In this document: one piece after another, positions 1-8,692 of the stretch | How the letters are laid out: the number at the start of each line of letters is the position of its first letter | How positions within the stretch are numbered: the first letter of the stretch is position 1 | Assembly (NCBI GenBank): GCA_030490835.1 | Contig: CM059975.1 | Coordinates: forward strand, 32,024,133 to 32,088,132 | DNA: 64,000 nucleotides | Direction of reading: 5' to 3' | Source: Annona cherimola | Lineage: Eukaryota > Streptophyta > Magnoliopsida > Magnoliales > Annonaceae | Notes under the pieces: model-generated | The model's input: the letters and a program-made list of their open reading frames with translations, nothing else | Database searches by the model: none | Told to the model about the DNA's origin: nothing | Program-made: the position numbers and the translations under genes

Positions 1-2
1 TG

Positions 3-1400
3 CTAGAAACAGAAAATATTTCTGAAATGTTTGCTAGATTCTCTAAGATTACTAATGCTTTAAAAGGTCTTGGAAAAGCAATATCTGAATCTGAGCAGGT
101 CATGAAGATTTTAAGAGCTCTACCCGAATCATGGACTCCAAAGATCACTGCAATTGAAGAAGCCAAAGACCTCAACACGCTGAAGCTTGAAAACTTAATT
201 AGCTCACTTATGTCACATGAGCTAATTAAGAAAAGGAATGAAGATCAACACAGGGGCAAAAGAGCAATTGCCTTAAAAGCCGCACAAGACACCGATGACA
301 CATCTTCTTCTCAAAATGACGACGAGATTGCTCTACTCACAAAACGATTCAGAAAATTTGTGAGGAAAGGCAAAAATTTCAGAAGCTTCAAAGAAAGAAC
401 TCCCCAAGAGAAGAAGAAAGAATCAACCAAGTGCTACCGATGCGGCGGTTCGGGACATATGCAGGCTCAATGTCCAACTCCCGAAGAAAACAAGGCAAAA
501 GAACAAAGAAAGGATCGAGGGAACAATAGAAGATTCCAGAAATACAAAGGAAGAGGCATGTACGTAAATGATGAAGAATCTACGACGAGTAGCTTCTCAA
601 CCGATGACATAGAGGCGGAAGAATGTGCAAGAATTTGCTGCATGGCACAAATCGAGCAAGGAGAACAAATTACCTCAACAAAAGACACAAGCAATGAAGA
701 GGTAAGTTCCAAACTCTCCCTTTCTAATTCAAGTTATTCTTCCTCTCATGAATGCCTCAAATGTACTGAATTAGATGAACTACAAACTGCATATGATTCA
801 TTATATGAAGAAATGAAGAAATTAGGAAGCAAGTTTACAATTAAGAAGAGACAATGTGATGCAACAATAATTGTAAATGGTAAACTTGCAGAAAGATTAG
901 TCAAATTGAAAGATGAAACTGAATTGCTGAAAATGAAGAACAAATCATTAAATGAATCATTAGCTAAGTTCTCTAATCCAGGAGAAAATGTTAAAATGTT
1001 TCTGAATATGACCTCCCAAACACATAAAAGAGGTCTTGGGTATCATACATTTGAGCAAGGAGAAAGTAGCAAATCAAATGAACAAATACTTGAGAAAAAT
1101 CAAACTAAAAATACATCTATATACAAGCCACAAAAGAAAAATTTTAAGTGGACTAGAAGACCAATGATTGAACCTTTGCATGCTTGGAAACCTACTCCAA
1201 GATTACCTTTGGCTTGTAATTTCTACAATAAGATGGGTCATAAAACTTACAAATGTAATTTTAAGAAACTATATGACCATGGTGTTAAATTAGTTTGGGT
1301 TCCAAGAAACACAAGATTTGGGCTTTCAAAGTTAGATCAACTTAGATTAGATTCTATTACTAACCCAAATGGACCCATAAAATGGGTACCAAAAAGATAA
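3..1400 (+). CDS. gag: copia Gag (nucleocapsid), 5'-partial
   Basis: Gag packages the element RNA into virus-like particles. The frame is open from base 3, so the true start is off the window; the first ATG in view is at 27. It has a basic middle part and a CX2CX4HX4C zinc knuckle at 432-473 ([14 protein letters not shown]), the RNA-binding signature. A coiled-coil-prone Lys/Glu/Leu-rich stretch follows (about 770-960). Near the C-terminus a second knuckle-like sequence (1214-1255) keeps Cys, His and Cys but has Tyr (TAC, 1223-1225) where the second Cys is expected. The frame stops at 1398-1400, while the pol frame is already open upstream of that stop. Certain as gag; the exact family rests on the rest of the element. 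Confidence 0.88.
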   Translation, partial: LETENISEMFARFSKITNALKGLGKAISESEQVMKILRALPESWTPKITAIEEAKDLNTLKLENLISSLMSHELIKKRNEDQHRGKRAIALKAAQDTDDTSSSQNDDEIALLTKRFRKFVRKGKNFRSFKERTPQEKKKESTKCYRCGGSGHMQAQCPTPEENKAKEQRKDRGNNRRFQKYKGRGMYVNDEESTTSSFSTDDIEAEECARICCMAQIEQGEQITSTKDTSNEEVSSKLSLSNSSYSSSHECLKCTELDELQTAYDSLYEEMKKLGSKFTIKKRQCDATIIVNGKLAERLVKLKDETELLKMKNKSLNESLAKFSNPGENVKMFLNMTSQTHKRGLGYHTFEQGESSKSNEQILEKNQTKNTSIYKPQKKNFKWTRRPMIEPLHAWKPTPRLPLACNFYNKMGHKTYKCNFKKLYDHGVKLVWVPRNTRFGLSKLDQLRLDSITNPNGPIKWVPKR

Positions 1401-1461
1401 GATTTATTTCCTTATTTTTCAGATATGTTTTAAGGCAAAGGCAAACAATGAATGGTTCATG
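1385..1461 (+). other. gag/pol frame break at an A-run
   Basis: Gag (frame 3) ends at 1400 just after a run of five A at 1391-1395. The pol frame (frame 1) is open across this point and reads [22 protein letters not shown] directly into the protease motif. This continuous protease-leading peptide resembles the gag-pol linker of single-ORF plant copia elements. A one-base change in the A-run, or a programmed +1 shift, would explain the break. A pyrimidine-rich stretch ending in TTTTTCAG (to 1422) lies between the ORFs and also resembles a splice acceptor. Confidence 0.6.
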
Positions 1462-4400
1462 GATAGCGGTTGTTCAAGGCATATGACCGGTGAAAGAAGT
1501 TTGTTTCATAAACTTAAGCCTTGCAACGATGGAATGGTTGCCTTTGGAAATAATGAAAAAGGTAAAATTAAAGGTAAAGGAAATATACTTAGTACCTCAA
1601 ATGCATGCATGGAAGATGTTTTGTTTGTTGAAGGACTCAAACACAATTTAATGAGTATTAGCCAATTATGTGATAAAGGATATAAAGTTGTGTTTGAATC
1701 ATCTATATGTAATGTATTTGATGGAGAACATATCATGTTTAGTGGTAAACGACATGGAAATGTTTATTTGGTTTCACTTGATGAATTGAATGGTCAATGT
1801 CTTATGGCCATTGATAATGATCCATGGGTTTGGCATAAAAGGCTTGGACATGTAAACATGGGAAATATAAAGACCCTTTGGAAAAAGAATTTGGTAGAAG
1901 GATTACCAAAGTTGAAATATGACAAAGACAAAATTTGCAAGGCATGTCAATTATCAAAACAACCCAAGATGCCTTTCTCTACCAAAAAGGAAATTTCCAC
2001 CACAAAGCCACTTGAATTACTACATATGGATCTATACGGGCCATCCGACATTCTAACCATTGGTGGAAAGAAATATGTATTTGTCATAGTTGATGATTTT
2101 TCAAGATTCACTTGGATAATTCTCTTAGCTAGTAAAGATGAAGCCTTCTCTATGTTTGCAACTTTTGTGAATTTGGTGCAAAATGAAAAACAGAGTACTA
2201 TTGTGACCATAAGAAGCGATCATGGTGGCGAATTTGAAAACAAACGATTCATGGAATTTTGTAATGAAAAAGGAATTCACCACACATTTTCTGCACCAAG
2301 AACTCCACAACAAAATGGAGTAGTTGAAAGGAAAAATAGAACTATACAAGAGATGGCTAGAACTATGCTAAATGAGAGCAATCTATCCAAGAAATTTTGG
2401 GGTGAAGCTGTGAGTACAGCTTGTCATGTTTTGAATCGTGTTACCATTCGAGCAATCTTGAAAAAGACTCCATATGAACTTTGGAAAGGAAGGAAACCAA
2501 ATATATCTTATTTTCATGTTTTTGGATGTACATGTTATGTTTTAAACAATGGAAAAGTCAACTTGGGAAAATTAGATGCCAAAAGTGATGAGGCTATATT
2601 CCTTGGTTATTCATCAAATAGCAAAGCATATAGAGTATTCAATAAACAAAATCAAGTTGTAGAAGAATCCATACATGTTGTATTTGATGAATTTAACCAA
2701 ACTCCGAGAAAGGAGGATGAACTAAGTGATGCAGATGAGACGAAAGGCAAAGAACAACCAAAGGAACTCGAGCTCAAGCCAGAAAATCCAGAGGAGGAAG
2801 AGGTAAGTGAAGGTAATGAATCTTACAAACCTCCAACTGATTTAAAGTTTAAAAATGCCCATCCAATTGAACAAGTTATTGGAAACATATATGAAGGAGT
2901 AAAAACTAGAAGATCAAAACAAAACGTTTATGGCCAATATGCGTTTGTATCAAAAATTGAACCAAATACCATTGAACAAGCTCTTAATGATGAAAATTGG
3001 GTTATTTCAATGCAAGAAGAGCTAAATCAATTCGAAAGAAACAATGTATGGCATTTAGTTCCTAGACCAAACAATCATACAGTCATTGGTACAAAATGGG
3101 TATTTAGGAACAAATTAGACGAAAGCGGTCTTGTAATTAGAAACAAGGCAAGATTAGTAGCCAAAGGGTATTCCCAAGAAGAAGGAATTGATTTTGAAGA
3201 ATCATATGCACCCGTGGCTAGATTAGAAGTCATACGCATCCTACTAGCATTTGCTTCTCATATGAACTTCAAATTGTTTCAAATGGATGTAAAAAGCGCA
3301 TTTTTGAATGGTTATTTGAATGAAGAAGTATATGTTGAACAACCCCCTGGTTTTGAAGAAAAGGATCAATCAAAGTATGTTTATAAATTAACCAAAGCGT
3401 TATATGGACTAAAACAAGCACCAAGAGCTTGGTATGAAAGGTTAAATAGATTCTTGATTGATCATGAGTTTCAAAGAGGGAAAGTAGACACTACTTTATT
3501 CATCAAGTACAAAAATAAAAATATTTTGATTGTACAGATTTATGTGGATGACATAATATTCGGTGCTACTGATGAAAATCTTTGTCAAGAATTTTCTAAG
3601 ATAATGCAGAATGAGTTCGAAATGAGCATGATGGGAGAATTAAATTTCTTCCTTGGACTACAAATCAAGCAACAAAGTGAAGGAATATTTCTGAACCAGT
3701 CCAAGTATGTCAAAGAGATGCTCAAGAAATTTGGAATGCAGAATAGCAAAGGGGCAAACACTCCAATGAGCTCAACAATCAAAATCGACACGGATGAAAA
3801 CGGTAAAAGTATCGATCAAAAGCTTTATAGGAGCATGATAGGATCTTTGCTTTATCTAACTGCTTCTAGACCCGATATCTTATTTAGTGTTTGTATGTGT
3901 TCTAGATTTCAAGCATGTCCCACAGAATCACATCTACTTGCTGTGAAAAGAATTTTTAAATATTTGATGAAAACCACAAACCTTGGACTATGGTATCCAA
4001 AGGGGTCAACCTTTGATCTAATCGGCTATTCGGATGCAGACTTTGCCGGATATAAAGTAGATAGAAAAAGTACCAGTGGAACTTGTCAATTTCTTGGACA
4101 TATGCTAGTTTCATGGCATTCAAGAAAACAAACAAGTGTTGCACTATCTACTGCGGAAGCCGAATACATAGCCGCCGGTAGTTGTTGTGCCCAATTACTT
4201 TGGATGAAACAGCAATTAAAGGATTATGGTATTGATTATGTTGATATTCCTATTAGATGTGATAATACAAGTGCAATTTGTTTGACTAAAAATCCTGTAT
4301 TGCATTCTAGAACCAAACATATTGATGTGAGACATCATTTTATTCGTGAACATGTTGAAAATCATGATGTGTGCTTAGAATATGTAAAAACAGAAGACCA

Positions 4401-4485
4401 AATCGCTGATATCTTTACCAAACCTCTAGCCAAAGATTCATTTTGTAAGATTAGGAATGATATGGGGATGATAGAGCTTAACTAA
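1459..4485 (+). CDS. pol: copia Pol polyprotein (protease, integrase, RT, RNase H)
   Basis: Residues are counted from ATG 1459, although the frame is open back to about 1390. The aspartic protease motif [10 protein letters not shown] is at residues 2-11. An HHCC GAG-pre-integrase segment (WHKRLGH to CKACQLSK) lies near 123-168. The integrase core has D191, D254 and E290 with the canonical 35-residue spacing between the last two. The RT has the [15 protein letters not shown] and [10 protein letters not shown] motifs and catalytic YVDD at 695-698. RNase H shows DADFAG, STAEAEY and CDN followed by the [10 protein letters not shown] and FTKPLA signatures. All catalytic residues seen are intact over 1008 codons, so the copy could encode working enzymes. 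It ends 437 bases before the third ORF. Confidence 0.95.
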   Translation: MDSGCSRHMTGERSLFHKLKPCNDGMVAFGNNEKGKIKGKGNILSTSNACMEDVLFVEGLKHNLMSISQLCDKGYKVVFESSICNVFDGEHIMFSGKRHGNVYLVSLDELNGQCLMAIDNDPWVWHKRLGHVNMGNIKTLWKKNLVEGLPKLKYDKDKICKACQLSKQPKMPFSTKKEISTTKPLELLHMDLYGPSDILTIGGKKYVFVIVDDFSRFTWIILLASKDEAFSMFATFVNLVQNEKQSTIVTIRSDHGGEFENKRFMEFCNEKGIHHTFSAPRTPQQNGVVERKNRTIQEMARTMLNESNLSKKFWGEAVSTACHVLNRVTIRAILKKTPYELWKGRKPNISYFHVFGCTCYVLNNGKVNLGKLDAKSDEAIFLGYSSNSKAYRVFNKQNQVVEESIHVVFDEFNQTPRKEDELSDADETKGKEQPKELELKPENPEEEEVSEGNESYKPPTDLKFKNAHPIEQVIGNIYEGVKTRRSKQNVYGQYAFVSKIEPNTIEQALNDENWVISMQEELNQFERNNVWHLVPRPNNHTVIGTKWVFRNKLDESGLVIRNKARLVAKGYSQEEGIDFEESYAPVARLEVIRILLAFASHMNFKLFQMDVKSAFLNGYLNEEVYVEQPPGFEEKDQSKYVYKLTKALYGLKQAPRAWYERLNRFLIDHEFQRGKVDTTLFIKYKNKNILIVQIYVDDIIFGATDENLCQEFSKIMQNEFEMSMMGELNFFLGLQIKQQSEGIFLNQSKYVKEMLKKFGMQNSKGANTPMSSTIKIDTDENGKSIDQKLYRSMIGSLLYLTASRPDILFSVCMCSRFQACPTESHLLAVKRIFKYLMKTTNLGLWYPKGSTFDLIGYSDADFAGYKVDRKSTSGTCQFLGHMLVSWHSRKQTSVALSTAEAEYIAAGSCCAQLLWMKQQLKDYGIDYVDIPIRCDNTSAICLTKNPVLHSRTKHIDVRHHFIREHVENHDVCLEYVKTEDQIADIFTKPLAKDSFCKIRNDMGMIELN

Positions 4486-4518
4486 GGAAAAATGCATAAG
4501 AAAATTAAAATTGGAAAA

Positions 4519-4690
4519 TGTCAAGTCGATGAGTCAAGTCGACTCCAGGGACGCCAGGTCGACTCCGCTTCATAAGCGAAGTCGACTCCGCTAGGGTCGA
4601 AGTCGACTCCGCCCCCAGGCGAAGTCGACTCCAGAAGGACCGAAGTCGACTTCGCCTAGGGCAAGTCGACTCCGCGAGCGCGACCGTCCG
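4519..4690 (+). repeat. AGTCGAC palindrome block between pol and the third ORF
   Basis: About eight spaced copies of (A/G)GTCGACT(C/T)C occur in 170 bases, interleaved with GCGAAGTCGACTCCGC-type dyads. The same palindrome type fills the U3 of this element's LTR (7035-7345 and 7680-7855). The block precedes a CT-rich leader and the third ORF. It may be regulatory; its coding potential is low. Confidence 0.75.
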
Positions 4691-4696
4691 ACTTCC

Positions 4697-4921
4697 GTGC
4701 CTATTTCTTCTTCTTCTCTTTCTTTTCTTCCTCATTTCTTTCCGGCCTCCCTGTTTCTCTTCTCCTCCGGCGATTCTCCTTATTGCTCCATCTCCGGCGA
4801 CAGCCTTTTCTCCGGCGATTTCTTCCTCATCTCCGGCAAACCTTTCCAGCAAAGCCTTTTCTCTCTTTTCAGTTTTATTCTCCATTTCTTGCAAGTCCCA
4901 TTCTCAAAATCCAAACTCCAA
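4697..4921 (+). promoter_or_regulatory. CT-rich, 5'-UTR-like leader of the third ORF
   Basis: About 225 bases are rich in TCTTC/TTCTC and carry the repeated word CTCCGGCGA, much like a plant nuclear 5' UTR. The stretch is open in frame with the third ORF from an ATG at 4697, but the resulting peptide is a low-complexity Ser/Phe/Leu string, so I read it as untranslated. No TATA box is evident. Confidence 0.45.
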
Positions 4922-6514
4922 ATGGCACCAAAGAAAGCAGTATCAAAACCATACCCCAAACAGGTTCCCACACAACCACAACCTTCATCTCAACCAAAAG
5001 AAGTTCCTAGAAGAACTAGGACTCCATCAAAAAGAGCCAGAGAGGAACCATCAACTTCGACGGGTAAACGGGTTCGATTCCAAACCTCCACTCAATCATC
5101 GGAACAAGCCACAAGGTCGGAAAGCCAACCTCATGCCCAAGCTTCACAAAGCACACACTCCGGAGCAAGCAGAAGGGGTACTGCGGCAACGGGCAAAACT
5201 CAAGTCTTAAAGATGCCCACTACATACTTCAGAACCGAAATCAATCACGGCCGGTTCTACAAGAACTTCTATGAACGAAAGGTATTCATACCGAAAATCA
5301 TAGATTTCAAATTTTTGAAAGATTATGGGTCCGACATAGAAGACCTATTGGATTTTCAAGGATGGACCAAATTACTCAAAGAGGATGACAAGGTCTATCC
5401 AGATCTTACCAGAATATTTTACTATGAATGGGATGAAGAAAATTTTGGCACACATGTCAAAGAAGTAGATATAGATTTTGGAATAGGGTTAAGTCCAAGC
5501 CAAACCAGAGCAATGAGTCATTTAGGACAGATACTTGGAGTCCCTTTCATCGAAGAGCCTTTTCCGGAAGATCTTACCATGGATCAGATATATAATCAGC
5601 TCACCCGGAGTAACAAGTATCACCCGGGGATCAAGTTTCTTCGATACATGGATTTGTCACCCAGACTTCGGGTATTAAGGCTTCTCATTGCTCATTGCAT
5701 CTACCCCAAAGGTGGTGGTAGAAATCAGTTAAACCCACAAGAAGCTGGAATCTTATGGAAGGTAGCAAACAAAGTCAAAGTGAGTCTACCTAAATTATTT
5801 CTAGAAGCCTTGGCAAGTCGAAAGGATAATCCAAGGGGCGTCCTTCCTTACGGCACTTGGATCACAAAGATCCTTGAACATTTTGAAGTGGACATTGAAG
5901 GCGAGCCATTCGAAGTGCTCAAGTCCACAAATGCAATCAACAAGGCACTAATTCAGAGGATGAAAATCAATGTACTTGAACTCCGACCCGATGCTCCAGA
6001 AGAAGAGCATCAAGAGGACCAAGCACAAGCTGAGGGGGAGCAACCTCCCGAAGCTCCGGCTGCTCCAGAAGAGCCACCATCACCTCAATCCCACGGCTCC
6101 TACTCCCCACAAGGATCCGTTGCACGAGAACGGGTACCTCCAACCGCTTCTGAGGAGGTCACCCTAAGGGATCTCAAAGATGAAATCATTGCCATGAAGG
6201 CAGAAATGGGCTATCAAGAAAACCGGATGACAAGTCTTGTCACCGGTGTCCTTAATGCGATTGAAGATATGCATTCCCGACAAGATAGAATCGAGCGGGA
6301 AATGCGTAAAATCCGATATCATCTTGCATCAGGCCATCATAAGAAGAGACCCATGCCTGAACTCGATCCCTACGAGTCGGGTTCAGTTCATCGAGAGGCA
6401 ACTCCCGATCACGCTTCTCTTGTTTACTCCTCGGCCCATCATTGTCCCATCAAACCTATTCCATATCCGATCTCTCAATTTCAATTCATCAAATCGTTAT
6501 TTTTGCTTGATTGA
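4922..6514 (+). CDS. third ORF of the copia element; plant transposon-protein-like
   Basis: This 530-residue protein starts at ATG 4922 (MAPKKAVSKP). The start is chosen because the in-frame extension to 4697 is low-complexity and UTR-like. Residues 1-95 are Lys/Arg/Ser/Gln-rich, disordered and probably nuclear-localising. A folded middle (about 97-345) with many aromatic residues contains LPYGTWITKILEHFEVD, a pattern known from the 'putative plant transposon protein' domain found next to plant retrotransposons. A Pro/Glu-rich linker and a short coiled-coil-like segment (about 420-475, LKDEIIAMKAEMGYQ) follow. There is no signal peptide or clear membrane anchor, so it does not look like an envelope protein. 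The function is unknown. The stop codon abuts the internal polypurine tract. Confidence 0.7.
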   Translation: MAPKKAVSKPYPKQVPTQPQPSSQPKEVPRRTRTPSKRAREEPSTSTGKRVRFQTSTQSSEQATRSESQPHAQASQSTHSGASRRGTAATGKTQVLKMPTTYFRTEINHGRFYKNFYERKVFIPKIIDFKFLKDYGSDIEDLLDFQGWTKLLKEDDKVYPDLTRIFYYEWDEENFGTHVKEVDIDFGIGLSPSQTRAMSHLGQILGVPFIEEPFPEDLTMDQIYNQLTRSNKYHPGIKFLRYMDLSPRLRVLRLLIAHCIYPKGGGRNQLNPQEAGILWKVANKVKVSLPKLFLEALASRKDNPRGVLPYGTWITKILEHFEVDIEGEPFEVLKSTNAINKALIQRMKINVLELRPDAPEEEHQEDQAQAEGEQPPEAPAAPEEPPSPQSHGSYSPQGSVARERVPPTASEEVTLRDLKDEIIAMKAEMGYQENRMTSLVTGVLNAIEDMHSRQDRIEREMRKIRYHLASGHHKKRPMPELDPYESGSVHREATPDHASLVYSSAHHCPIKPIPYPISQFQFIKSLFLLD

Positions 6515-6515
6515 C

Positions 6516-6530
6516 AAAAAGGGGGAGATA
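6516..6530 (+). promoter_or_regulatory. internal polypurine tract
   Basis: AAAAAGGGGGAGATA lies one base after the stop of the third ORF and is nearly identical to the 3' tract at 6886. Duplicated polypurine tracts are typical of Sireviruses; this one could prime a second plus strand. Confidence 0.75.
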
Positions 6531-6885
6531 GAATAGGAAGTGAGTTGAAAGTTTTTAGGTTTTGGGTTGGGTACATTGTATTTAAGGTTTCATTTATGCT
6601 TTAATTTTTGTTCTATGTAATGAAACTTCATATATACATATATGAAAAGATGTTTATGATTGATATAAGTGATTGCAATTTTTATAAATACAAAGTATTC
6701 TTAATGATTAATACTCAATATATGGCTTGAAAGGTATTCAAGCATATTCTATGCCAAAATGACTAATGTTCTGAAAAAGTTCTCAACTCTAAATTATATG
6801 TTCAAGAAATATACTCTGTTTTCTCAAATGAACATGTTTGAATTTTTGAAAGGTATCAACTCAAAATGAAGTTTTGTCAATCATC

Positions 6886-6899
6886 AAAAAGGGGGAGAT
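6886..6899 (+). promoter_or_regulatory. 3' polypurine tract of the copia element
   Basis: AAAAAGGGGGAGAT lies immediately 5' of the LTR start TGTTGG at 6900, the expected primer site for plus-strand DNA synthesis. Confidence 0.9.
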
Positions 6900-7019
6900 T
6901 GTTGGAAACAATGTTCAAAATAAAACAAATTGGCCAAGGATTGAGTTTTGATGATTAACAAGAACTAGTTTGAGTATATATATATATATGACTAATATGT
7001 TTGCCAAGTGTTTAAGGAA

Positions 7020-7350
7020 AGCAGAGAAGTCAAGTCGATCTTCGAGTCGACTTGAACTTAGACTTGGGAGTGAAGTCGATAGTGAAGTCGACTCCACTAA
7101 CGACTTCAAACAAGCCAAAACTGGACAAAGTTGAAAATGGAATTCTGACGAGTGAAGTCGCAAGCCAAGTCGACTCCACATGCGACTTGGGTAGTCAAGT
7201 CGCATACGAAGTCGACTTCAGCATCGACTTCGAAGTACACAAAAATGTCCAGCGTTGAAATCTGGCTCCCGAAGATGCGAAGTCGCAGACGAAGTCGACT
7301 CCAAGTGCGACTTGGGCGAAGTCGCAAACCAGGTCGACTCCAACTTCGAC
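7020..7350 (+). repeat. dyad array in U3 of the LTR, first block
   Basis: The repeated plan is AAGTCGCA, a few bases, AAGTCGACTCCA, a few bases, TGCGACTT. The outer halves are inverted copies of each other and the centre is itself palindromic, so each unit of about 37 bp can fold back. Several units are visible, upstream of the TATA box. The solo LTR has matching arrays at 55637-55925. Confidence 0.8.
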
Positions 7351-7677
7351 TTGAGAAGATTTGAAGTCCAAGATGAAGATTCAAGCATATCCAAGACATC
7401 CATTTGAAGTTTCTCACATACAAATGAGCTTTAAAGCCTATTCTTAAAGTGACTTAAGATCAAAGCAAGAATTCAAGTTCAAGTTCAAATCAAGTCTATC
7501 AAGCTCAAAGCAAATCTTCAAGCTAGCTTCCAAATGGAGTAAAAACCAAGTCATGAAGACCCAGTGAGTCCAAAGCAAAGCAAGGAAAATACACATATCT
7601 TGCAAGAACTCAAAGCTTTCAAATGGTTTGCAAGATTCAAGACATTTCAAGAAGATCAAGGCGTTTCTGCAATAGAC

Positions 7678-7858
7678 CAAGCCAAGTCGCAACCCAAGTC
7701 GACTTCAGGATCGACTTGAGTTGAAGTCTGAAAGCCAAGTCGACCCAAGTCTCAGACTTGAATTTCTGAAAAACCCAAGTCGCAGGCCAAGTCGACTCCA
7801 TGTACGACTTGGAAGCCAAGTCGCAGGCCAAGTCGACTTCATCTTCGACTTGGAGTAT
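7678..7858 (+). repeat. dyad array in U3 of the LTR, second block
   Basis: Four or so GTCGACT-type units lie 80-250 bases upstream of the TATA box at 7936. They are separated from the first block by about 330 bases of A-rich CAAG-type sequence. The solo LTR matches at 56283-56545. Confidence 0.75.
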
Positions 7859-7935
7859 AACGGTCAAATTTTTGACCGTTGGAGTTCATTTATTGCACGC
7901 CAACTACTTCAACAACGTTCATATTTTCCTCAATC

Positions 7936-7943
7936 TATAAAAG
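7936..7943 (+). promoter_or_regulatory. TATA box of the copia LTR
   Basis: TATAAAAG in the context CTATAAAAGGACATTC. The solo LTR keeps TATAAAAGG at 56626 at the equivalent place. Confidence 0.7.
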
Positions 7944-8282
7944 GACATTCAAATGAACGTGAGAAAAACAAGAGACACTACTATAAAGATCAAAGAGAGA
8001 AAAGAAGTACAAGAAAGACTTTCAAATACTTTTTCTCCATATTTGAGTGTTTCAAAGGAAGAAAGAGCTTCAAACTGCAAGTTGCTTCAACAATCATCAT
8101 TCAAGCTACTTTTGATTTCTTCCTCGAGCTCAAAACTGCCTACACAAATCTGTAAAGTGTAGTTTTTATTCATTTCTTTATTTGGTTGTATAAATCTTGA
8201 TTTAGCTTGGGTAGCTAAGATCAAGTGTATGCAAAGTAGGGTGTGATTGGAGTGAGACTCATCACCTACTTGTGCAAGTGAT

Positions 8283-8432
8283 TGTATATGCCCCCTAGAG
8301 CTTTGAATCTAGAAGAGAGCAAGTGGCTCTAGTTGTATATGCCCCCTAGAGCTTTGAATCTAGAAGAGAGCAAGTGGCTCTAGTTGTTATGCCCCCTAGA
8401 GCTTTGAATCTAGAAGAGAGCGGTGACTCTAA
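8283..8432 (+). repeat. 50-bp tandem repeat in the LTR, about three copies
   Basis: Units run from TATGCCCCCTAGAGCTTTG to GTGGCTCTAG. The first two are essentially identical and the third is shorter at its start and diverged at its end. The solo LTR at 55507 carries one unit (near 56959-57001), so amplification is specific to this lineage. Confidence 0.85.
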
Positions 8433-8692
8433 GTGTATTCGTGGAATACATAGTGGAACCCAAGTCACAACGGAGTGTGAGCTTGGAAGAGTGGAGTAGG
8501 GAAGGTTTGCCCGAACCACTATAAATCTTGTGTTCTACTTATTTTTACTGCTTTATCTTATTTGCTCTCCATTCGCTTAAAAAGGGGATTAACTTTTTCA
8601 AGGGGTTAAGATTTTTAAGTTTACAAAAGAAATTTTAAAGAACCCAATTCACCCCTCCCCTCTTGGGTTAGGCCATCAACTCGGGACCAACA

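Larger units (their letters stand above)
1..8692 (+). mobile_element. Ty1/copia retrotransposon, Sirevirus-like, 5' part outside the window
   Basis: Gag, pol (protease-integrase-RT-RNase H order, which is copia), a third ORF, two polypurine tracts and the 3' LTR are visible in that order. Sirevirus-like traits are the extra ORF between pol and the 3' LTR, the duplicated polypurine tract, and the palindrome-rich U3. The element sits inside a LINE: LINE reading frame resumes at 8693 directly after the LTR. The 5' LTR, primer binding site and start of gag lie left of position 1, so the left TSD cannot be checked; on the right the first five bases after the LTR are TTAAG. Pol and the third ORF are open, so the copy is fairly young apart from the gag/pol frame break. 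Confidence 0.9.
6900..8692 (+). mobile_element. 3' LTR of the copia element (1793 bp)
   Basis: It begins TGTTGG (6900) and ends CCAACA (8692), a perfect 6-bp inverted repeat with TG...CA ends. U3 carries two blocks of GTCGACT-centred dyads (7035-7345, 7680-7855). A TATA box TATAAAAG at 7936-7943 suggests that R starts about 30 bases downstream. A 50-bp unit (TGTATATGCCCCCTAGAGC...) is repeated about three times at 8283-8432. A related solo LTR lies at 55507-57267, with the same order of landmarks but only one copy of that unit. Confidence 0.93.

Noticed and set aside
4505..4894. 129-codon minus-strand ORF over the palindrome block and leader
   Set aside because: Palindromic GTCGACT words keep both strands open; Arg/Glu low complexity only.
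6915..7423. Several overlapping ORFs on both strands of the copia U3
   Set aside because: They follow the GTCGACT dyads, which lack stops in many frames; the peptides are repeats of the same word.
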